Source: Piscicola geometra | Lineage: Eukaryota; Annelida; Clitellata; Hirudinida; Piscicolidae | Direction: 5' to 3' | DNA length: 64,000 nucleotides | NCBI GenBank assembly: GCA_943735955.1 | Contig: OX030955.1 | Span: 12,613,383 to 12,677,382 of the forward strand | Shown: one piece after another, positions 60,001-64,000 of the stretch | Layout of the letters: every line of letters begins with the position of its first letter | How positions within the stretch are numbered: the first letter of the stretch is position 1 | Notes under the pieces: generated by a model | What the model was told of the DNA's origin: nothing | The model's database searches: none | What the model saw: the letters and a program-made list of their open reading frames with translations, nothing else | Position numbers and translations under genes: made by a program

Positions 60001-63000
60001 GACAACAGTGCCGACCACTGCATCGACAACAGTGCCGACTATTGCATCAACTACAGTGCCGACTACTGCTTCAACAACAGTGCCGACAACTGCTTCAACA
60101 ACAGTGCCGACTACTGCATCAACAACAGTGCCGACTACTGCATCGACAACAGTGCCGACTACTGCATCGACAACAGTGCCGACTACTGCATCGACAACAG
60201 TGCCGACAACTGCATCAACAACAGTGCCGACTTCTGCATCAACAACAGTGCCGACTACTGCATCGACAACAGTGTCGACTATTGCATCAACAACAGTGCC
60301 GAGTACTGCATCGACAACAGTGCCGACCACTGCATCGACAACAGTGCCGACTATTGCATCAACTACAGTGCCAACTACTGCTTCAACAACAGTGCCAACA
60401 ACTGCTTCAACAACAGTGCCGACTACTGCATCGACAACAGTGCCGACCACTGCATCGACAACAGTGCCGACTACTGCATCAACAACAGTGCCGACTACTG
60501 CATCGACAACAGTGCCGACTACTGCATCGACAACAGTGCCGACCACTGCATCGACAACAGTGCCGACTACTGCATCAACAACAGTGCCGACTACTGCATC
60601 GACAACAGTGCCGACCACTGCATTAACAACAGTGCCGACTACTGCATCGACAACAGTGCCGACTACTGCATCAACAACAGTGCCGACTACTGCATCGACA
60701 ACAGTGCCGACTACTGCATCGACAACAGTCCTGACTATTGCATCAACTACAGGGCCGACTCCTGCATCGACAACAGTGCTGACTACTGCATCAACAACAG
60801 TGCCGACTACTGCATCAACAACAGTGCCGACTACTGCATCGACAACAGTGCCGACCACTGCATTAACAACAGTGCCGACTACTGCATCGACAACAGTGCC
60901 GACTACTGCATCAACAACAGTGCCGACTACTGCATCGACAACAGTGCCGACTACTGCATCGACAACAGTGCCGACCACTGCATCGACAACAGTGCCGACT
61001 ACTGCATCAACAACAGTGCCGACTACTGCATTGACAACAGTGCCGACTAGTGCATTGACAACAGTGCCGACTACTGCATCGACAACAGTGTCGACTATTG
61101 CATCAACAACAGTGCCGAGTACTGCATCGACAACAGTGCCGACCACTGCATCGACAACAGTGCCGACTATTGCATCAACTACAGTGCCGACTACTGCTTC
61201 AACAACAGTGCCGACAACTGCTTCAACAACAGTGCCGACTACTGCATCAACAACAGTGCCGACTACTGCATCGACAACAGTGCCGACTACTGCATCGACA
61301 ACAGTGCCGACTACTGCATCGACAACAGTGCCGACAACTGCATCAACAACAGTGCCGACTTCTGCATCAACAACAGTGCCGACTACTGCATCGACAACAG
61401 TGTCGACTATTGCATCAACAACAGTGCCGAGTACTGCATCGACAACAGTGCCGACCACTGCATCGACAACAGTGCCGACTATTGCATCAACTACAGTGCC
61501 AACTACTGCTTCAACAACAGTGCCAACAACTGCTTCAACAACAGTGCCGACTACTGCATCGACAACAGTGCCGACCACTGCATCGACAACAGTGCCGACT
61601 ACTGCATTGACAACAGTGCCGACAACTGCATCAACAACAGTGCCGACTACTGCATCGACAACAGTGCCGACTACTGCATCGACAACAGTGTCGACTATTG
61701 CATCAACAACAGTGCCGAGTACTGCATCAACAACAGTGCCGACAACTGCTTCAACAACAGTGCCGACTACTGCATCGACAACAGTGCCGACTACTGCATC
61801 GACAACAGTGCCGACTACTGCATCAACAGCAGTGACGACTACTGCATCGACAACAGTGCCGACTACTGCATCAACAACAGTGCCGACTACTGCATCGACA
61901 ACAGTGCCGACCACTGCATTAACAACAGTGCCGACTACTGCATCGACAACAGTGCCGACTACTGCATCAACAACAGTGCCGACTACTGCATCGACAACAG
62001 TGCCGACTACTGCATCGACAACAGTGCCGACTATTGCATCAACTACAGGGCCGACTCCTGCATCGACAACAGTGCTGACTACTGCATCAACAACAGTGCC
62101 GACTACTGCATCAACAACAGTGCCGACTACTGCATCGACAACAGTGCCGACCACTGCATTAACAACAGTGCCGACTACTGCATCGACAACAGTGCCGACT
62201 ACTGCATCAACAACAGTGCCGACTACTGCATCGACAACAGTGCCGACTACTGCATCGACAACAGTGCCGACTACTGCATCGACAACAGTGCCGACTACTG
62301 CATCGACAACAGTGCCGACAACTGCATCAACAACAGTGCCGAATACTGCATCGACAACAGTGCCGACTACTGCATCGACAACAGTGTCGACTATTGCATC
62401 AACAACAGTGCCGAGTACTGCATCGACAACAGTGCCGACCACTGCATTGACAACAGTGCCGACTATTGCATCAACTACAGTGCTGACTACTGCTTCAACA
62501 ACAGTGCCGACAACTGCTTCAACAACAGTGCCGACCACTGCATCGACAACAGTGCCGACCACAGCATCGACAACAGTGCCGACTACTGTATTGACAACAG
62601 TGCCGACAACTGCATCAACAACAGTGCCGACTACTGCATCGACAACAACGCCGACTACTGCATCGACAACAGTGTCGACTATTGCATCAACAACAGTGCC
62701 GAGTACTGCATCAACAACAGTGCCGACAACTGCTTCAACAACAGTGCCGACTACTGCATCGACAACAGTGCCGACTACTGCATCGACAACAGTGCCGACT
62801 ACTGCATCAACAGCAGTGACGACTACTGCATCGACAACAGTGCTGACTACTGCATCAACAACAGTGCCGACTACTGCATCGACAACAGTGCCGACCACTG
62901 CATTAACAACAGTGCCGACTACTGCATCGACAACAGTGCCGACTACTGCATCAACAACAGTGCCGACTACTGCATCAACAGCAGTGACGACTACTGCATC

Positions 63001-64000
63001 GACAACAGTGCCGACTACTGCATCAACAACAGTGCCGACTACTGCATCGACAACAGTGCCGACCACTGCATTAACAACAGTGCCGACTACTGCATCGACA
63101 ACTGTGCCGACTACTGCATCAACAACAGTGCCGACTACTGCATCGACAACAGTGCCGACTACTGCATCGACAACAGTGCCGACTATTGCATCAACTACAG
63201 GGCCGACTCCTGCATCGACAACAGTGCTGACTACTGCATCAACAACAGTGCCGACTACTGCATCGACAACAGTGCCGACCACTGCATCGACAACAGTGCC
63301 GACTAGTGCATCAACAGCAGTGATGACTACTGCATCGACAACAGTGCCGACTACTGCATCAACAACAGTGCCGACTATTGCATCAACAACAGTGCCGATA
63401 ACTGCATCGACAACAGTGCCGACTTCTGCATCGACAACAGTGCCGACTATTGCATCAACAACAGTGCCGACAACTGCATCGACAACAGTGCCGACCACTG
63501 CATCGACAACAGTGCCGACTATTGCATCAACAACAGTGCCGACTACTGCATCGACAACAGTGCCGACTATTGCATCAACTACAGTGCCGACTACTGCATC
63601 AACAACAGTGCCGACTACTGCATCGACAACAGTGCCGACTATTGCATCAACAACAGAGCCGACAACTGCTTCAACAACAGTGCCGACTACTGCATCGACA
63701 ACAGTGCCGACTACTGCATCGACAACAGTGCCGAGTACTGCATCAACAACAGTGCCGACAACTGCATCGACAACAGTGCCGACCACTGCATCGACAACAG
63801 TGCCGACTACTGCATCGACAACAGTGCCGACCACTGCATCGACAACAGTGCCGACTATTGCATCAACTACAGTGCCGACTACTGCTTCAACAACAGTGCC
63901 GACAACTGCTTCAACAACAGTGCCGACTACTGCATCGACAACAGTGCCGACCACTGCATCGACAACAGTGCCGACTACTGCATCAACAACAGTGCCGACT
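2..64000 (+). CDS. Giant Thr/Ser/Pro-rich mucin-like repeat protein, internal fragment (both ends outside window)
   Basis: The frame beginning at position 2 appears open for about 21,333 codons; I found no in-frame stop among the unit variants. Each unit encodes Ser(TCG/TCA), Thr(ACA), Thr(ACA), Val(GTG), Pro(CCG), Thr(ACT), Thr(ACT), Ala(GCA). That is the composition of PTS domains in secreted or surface mucins and cell-wall adhesins, which are usually densely O-glycosylated and extended. Common variants stay in the same chemical class: Ile, Ser or Pro at the seventh codon, Ser or Leu at the fifth, Leu at the first. Charged residues are rare (Glu at about 14 GAG codons, a few Lys, Asp and Arg). 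Cys, Trp and Tyr were not seen. From composition, the unmodified segment would weigh about 2.0 MDa. Start codon, signal peptide, membrane anchor and C-terminus are all outside the window, so secretion is inferred from composition only. The Asn variants read Asn-Thr-Ala, which is not an N-glycosylation sequon. The alternative is non-coding satellite DNA. The frame is well supported; that it is expressed is not shown. Confidence 0.6.
18..3250. repeat. Duplicated 0.3-kb module, three copies (offsets 1,296 and 1,560 bp)
   Basis: A run of about 13 units starting near 18 recurs near 1,314 and again near 2,874. It carries the same ordered variants: a TCA-ACT unit, then a GAG (Glu) unit at 128, 1,424 and 2,984, then a unit with ACT before GTG, followed by an AAC (Asn) unit. 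The first two copies diverge after about 310 bp, where unit order changes. The second and third match line for line from 1,321/2,881 to about 1,620/3,180. The offsets are 54 and 65 whole units. This is internal structure of the giant open frame and not a separate gene. Confidence 0.85.
2485..3000. repeat. Dispersed 0.5-kb cassette, copy near the left edge
   Basis: This cassette runs from a GGG-CCG-ACT-CCT unit (Gly-Pro-Thr-Pro), through the ACT-AGT-GCA marker at 2,629, to a GAG unit at 2,984. The marker-to-GAG distance is 355 bp, the same as in copies at 12,397, 19,837, 22,477, 49,477 and 63,301. This copy has one extra unit ahead of the marker compared with the others. Confidence 0.8.
3440..6240. 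repeat. About 1-kb higher-order repeat, three tandem copies
   Basis: Three successive blocks share a distinctive unit in which the second codon is CCA (Pro), followed by GCA-GTG-ACG, at about 3,623, 4,583 and 5,615. Copies are offset by 960 bp (40 units) and 1,032 bp (43 units). Each begins with the variant run reading Ile-Thr at its seventh and eighth codons (ATA-ACA), followed by the Thr-Pro-Ala unit. The same CCA marker recurs at 8,231 and 9,695 in the next duplication, so these blocks share ancestry. Confidence 0.85.
7261..10272. repeat. 1.46-1.51 kb tandem duplication
   Basis: Copy 1 (about 7,261-8,724) and copy 2 (about 8,725-10,272) match unit for unit. The offset is 1,464 bp (61 units) until about 8,260. 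It becomes 1,512 bp because copy 2 holds two extra units beside the CCA marker. A rare ATG (Met) at the fourth codon is shared at 7,688 and 9,152, which confirms common descent. The differences are a few substitutions, such as GCC against CCA codons near 9,469. Confidence 0.88.
13825..14660. repeat. 528-bp tandem duplication
   Basis: Units from about 13,825 recur from about 14,353, an offset of 528 bp or 22 units. The order of the CTG (Leu) and TTG (Leu) variants is the same. Copy 1 carries an extra block before the AGT-ACT-CTA unit, so the two copies end at slightly different places. The rare CTA (Leu) at the eighth codon appears in both. Confidence 0.75.
14581..17100. repeat. 1,200/1,296-bp tandem duplication with a four-unit indel
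   Basis: The segment from about 14,581 is copied from about 15,781 at an offset of 1,200 bp (50 units) through the CTA marker. After about 14,990 the offset becomes 1,296 bp (54 units), because four units (96 bp, about 16,189-16,284) are present only in the second copy. The GGG-CCG (Gly-Pro) unit near 15,656 and its partner near 16,952 are private to this pair. Confidence 0.87.
18289..23390. repeat. 2,640-bp near-perfect tandem duplication
   Basis: Copy 1 (about 18,289-20,750) and copy 2 (about 20,929-23,390) match line for line at an offset of 2,640 bp (110 units). Both hold a CGG (Arg) at the fifth codon, at 20,387 and 23,027, which I saw nowhere else. One clear difference is ATT against TTT near 20,345/22,985. 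Upstream of the shared block, the second copy lacks two units compared with the first. The very low divergence marks one of the youngest large duplications in the window. Confidence 0.92.
19717..20236. repeat. Dispersed 0.5-kb cassette, reference copy
   Basis: The marker is at 19,837 and the GAG unit at 20,192. The copy is repeated at 22,357-22,876 inside the 2,640-bp duplication. A version at about 17,870-18,390 has the same layout but the marker unit has reverted to ACT-ACT at 17,989. A shorter relative with four units missing lies at 11,269-11,530, and another full copy near 12,277-12,790. Confidence 0.82.
23560..27230. repeat. 0.67-0.70 kb module in several near-tandem copies
   Basis: Blocks starting near 23,570, 24,240, 25,860 and 26,530 share one order of units: a GTT (instead of GTG) unit, two TTG (Leu) units, a GTG-TCG-ACT-ATT unit and an AGT unit. 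The first pair is offset 672 bp, becoming 696 bp after a one-unit indel. The later pair is offset 672 bp. Between about 25,261 and 25,860 there is a separate 312-bp (13-unit) duplication marked by GCA-GTG-ACG units at 25,271 and 25,583. Further copies of the module appear near 28.3, 29.6, 31.9, 33.5, 51.7 and 54.1 kb. Confidence 0.83.
27925..33600. repeat. Nested 1,248-bp and 2,376-bp duplications
   Basis: Marker units at 27,949, 29,197 and 31,573 (ACT-AGT-GCA) show copies offset by 1,248 bp (52 units) and 2,376 bp (99 units). The 2,376-bp pair runs from about 29,197-31,200 and 31,573-33,600. It shares the rare GTA codon at 30,824 and 33,200, and the 312-bp internal doublet (30,407 and 32,783). 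An earlier relative of the doublet lies at 25,271. Confidence 0.88.
34141..49600. repeat. About 5.4-kb higher-order repeat, three copies, with a nested 1.8-kb repeat
   Basis: The ACT-AGT-GCA marker occurs at 34,837, 35,653 and 37,453; then at 40,309, 41,125 and 42,925; then at 45,637, 46,453 and 48,253. Each triplet has the same internal spacing of 816 and 1,800 bp. The triplets are offset by 5,472 bp (228 units) and 5,328 bp (222 units). A second marker, GTG-TCG followed by a TTG-ATA unit, confirms this at 36,081/37,881, 41,553/43,353 and 46,881/48,681. A rare AAA (Lys) is shared at 37,703 and 43,175, exactly 5,472 bp apart. Extra copies of the left part lie at 38.3-39.9 kb (offset 4,152 bp). 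Zone-specific variants are GCC at the eighth codon and ACA-CCT. Confidence 0.9.
49357..49876. repeat. Dispersed 0.5-kb cassette at the edge of the 5.4-kb repeat zone
   Basis: The marker is at 49,477 and the GAG unit at 49,832. The cassette joins the right end of the 34-49.6 kb zone to the 50.1-54.7 kb zone. Its GAG half is absent from the interior of the 5.4-kb repeats, where the marker half occurs alone. A solitary GAG at 44,312 sits in a different unit context and is probably independent. Confidence 0.8.
50137..54720. repeat. 2.2-2.4 kb tandem duplication
   Basis: Copy 1 from about 50,137 and copy 2 from about 52,345 are offset by 2,208 bp (92 units) through about 51,660. After that copy 2 holds eight extra units, so the offset becomes 2,400 bp. 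Both share a unit with ACT before GTG (51,241 and 53,449) and a TCA-TCA-ACT run (51,570 and 53,778). The right part resembles the 0.7-kb modules of 23.6-34 kb, so this zone mixes two older families. Confidence 0.85.
54890..58800. repeat. 2,064-bp tandem duplication
   Basis: Copy 1 (about 54,890-56,950) and copy 2 (about 56,954-58,800) are offset 2,064 bp (86 units). This is seen at the ACT-AGT-GCA marker (55,429 and 57,493) and at the GGG-CAG (Gly-Gln) unit (56,617 and 58,681). Copy 1 alone contains a further local 144-bp (six-unit) duplication of the GGG-CAG unit at 56,617 and 56,761. A related third partial copy follows to about 59,640, offset 936 bp from copy 2. Confidence 0.87.
59460..61597. 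repeat. 1,128-bp tandem duplication
   Basis: Copy 1 from about 59,460 and copy 2 from about 60,588 are offset 1,128 bp (47 units). They share two otherwise absent variants: GTC-CTG at 59,601 and 60,729, and an ACT-AGT unit followed by TTG at 59,917 and 61,045. The part between the markers matches unit for unit, so this is a recent event. Confidence 0.9.
63181..63700. repeat. Dispersed 0.5-kb cassette, right-most copy
   Basis: The marker is at 63,301 and the GAG unit at 63,656. It matches 19,717-20,236 with only a few differences, at an offset of 43,464 bp, exactly 1,811 units. After about 63,700 the order of units changes to one resembling the 54.4-kb region. Confidence 0.82.

Larger units (their letters stand above)
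1..64000. repeat. 24-bp tandem repeat array filling the window
   Basis: The sequence is a head-to-tail array of a 24-bp unit, 2,666 complete copies plus 16 bases. The consensus unit has two related halves, ACAACAGTGCCG and then ACTACTGCATCG. Each 60-base line begins at one of two fixed points of the unit, alternating without exception, so I see no insertion or deletion that is not a whole unit. Variation is by substitution at a limited set of positions: TCG or TCA at the serine codon, ACT/ACC/ACA/AAC/AGT at the sixth codon, ACT/ATT/TCT/CCT at the seventh, and GCA/GCT/GCC at the eighth. No unique DNA, transposon or spacer interrupts it, and neither array end is present. It could be a coding minisatellite or a satellite; the reading-frame evidence is given in the CDS entry. 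Confidence 0.99.

Noticed and set aside
1..64000. An antisense frame reading Asp-Ala-Val-Val-Gly-Thr-Val-Val that also appears open throughout.
   Set aside because: No consensus codon of that frame is one substitution from a stop, so its openness is mechanical and not evidence of selection. It has no usual start codon in the consensus, and the product would be a hydrophobic repeat of no recognised type. It does warn that length alone does not prove coding.
1..64000. CRISPR array.
   Set aside because: The repeats are directly abutting with no unique spacers, and there are no cas genes or leader.
1..64000. GCCGAC in nearly every unit, matching the plant DRE/CRT core (RCCGAC), as a regulatory array.
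   Set aside because: A six-base match in a repeat unit is expected to recur with the unit. There is no promoter or gene nearby and no sign that the source is a plant.
1..64000. Small hairpins from CAGTG and CACTG in units with the ACC or AAC variant.
   Set aside because: The stem is only five base pairs with a five-base loop and appears only in some units. It is explained by the codon variants and is not a credible terminator or RNA structure.
1..64000. Assembly artefact as the origin of the whole array.
   Set aside because: Adjacent copies differ by many ordered substitutions and share nested private markers, which is hard to get from a read collapse or looping error. Individual near-identical duplications, such as 18,289-23,390, could still be artefacts and are flagged.
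1..64000. Telomeric or classical centromeric satellite.
   Set aside because: The unit is not a telomere-like 5-8 bp G-rich repeat and is shorter than the usual centromeric monomer of about 100-200 bp. A satellite role cannot be excluded, but nothing specific supports it.

Overview
The whole 64,000-base window is one uninterrupted tandem array of a 24-bp unit: 2,666 complete units plus 16 bases. It enters at the left edge and leaves at the right edge with no flanking unique sequence. I see no other gene, RNA gene, mobile element, promoter, intron or terminator. Reading line by line, the 24-bp register never slips. Every change is either a substitution or a gain or loss of whole units.

The + strand frame whose codons begin at position 2 appears open from edge to edge, about 21,333 codons. 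It reads Ser-Thr-Thr-Val-Pro-Thr-Thr-Ala per unit, so about 62% of residues are Ser or Thr and one in eight is Pro. This is the composition of a mucin-type or cell-wall/adhesin PTS domain. The other two + frames are broken many times (TGA and TAA in one, TAG and TGA in the other). They would encode Arg/Gln/Cys/Leu-rich or Asp/Cys/Tyr-rich repeats of no recognisable kind. My leading interpretation is therefore an internal piece of one giant Thr/Ser/Pro-rich repeat protein, both ends outside the window. A non-coding satellite with a fortuitously open frame is the main alternative.

Layout, from shared variants and copy offsets. About 1-23.4 kb: several tandem and near-tandem duplications (offsets near 1.0, 1.3, 1.5 and 2.64 kb), marked by a GAG (Glu) variant unit. 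About 23.5-34.1 kb: 0.67-0.70 kb modules, then a 2,376-bp duplication. About 34.1-49.6 kb: a threefold higher-order repeat of about 5.4 kb, each copy holding a 1,800-bp duplication. About 50.1-54.8 kb: a 2.2-2.4 kb duplication. About 54.9-58.8 kb: a 2,064-bp duplication. About 59.5-61.6 kb: a 1,128-bp duplication. A cassette of about 0.5 kb seen in the first 23 kb recurs at 49.4 kb and again at 63.2 kb.

Organism: not identifiable from this sequence. The unit is about 54% GC and carries up to two CpG sites. The commonest variants look like CpG transitions, which fits cytosine-methylated DNA and would favour a eukaryote. A 64-kb intron-free repeat tract could be an exceptionally large mucin or adhesin exon, but giant bacterial surface proteins are not excluded. 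There is no gene cooperation to describe, because only one candidate gene is present.
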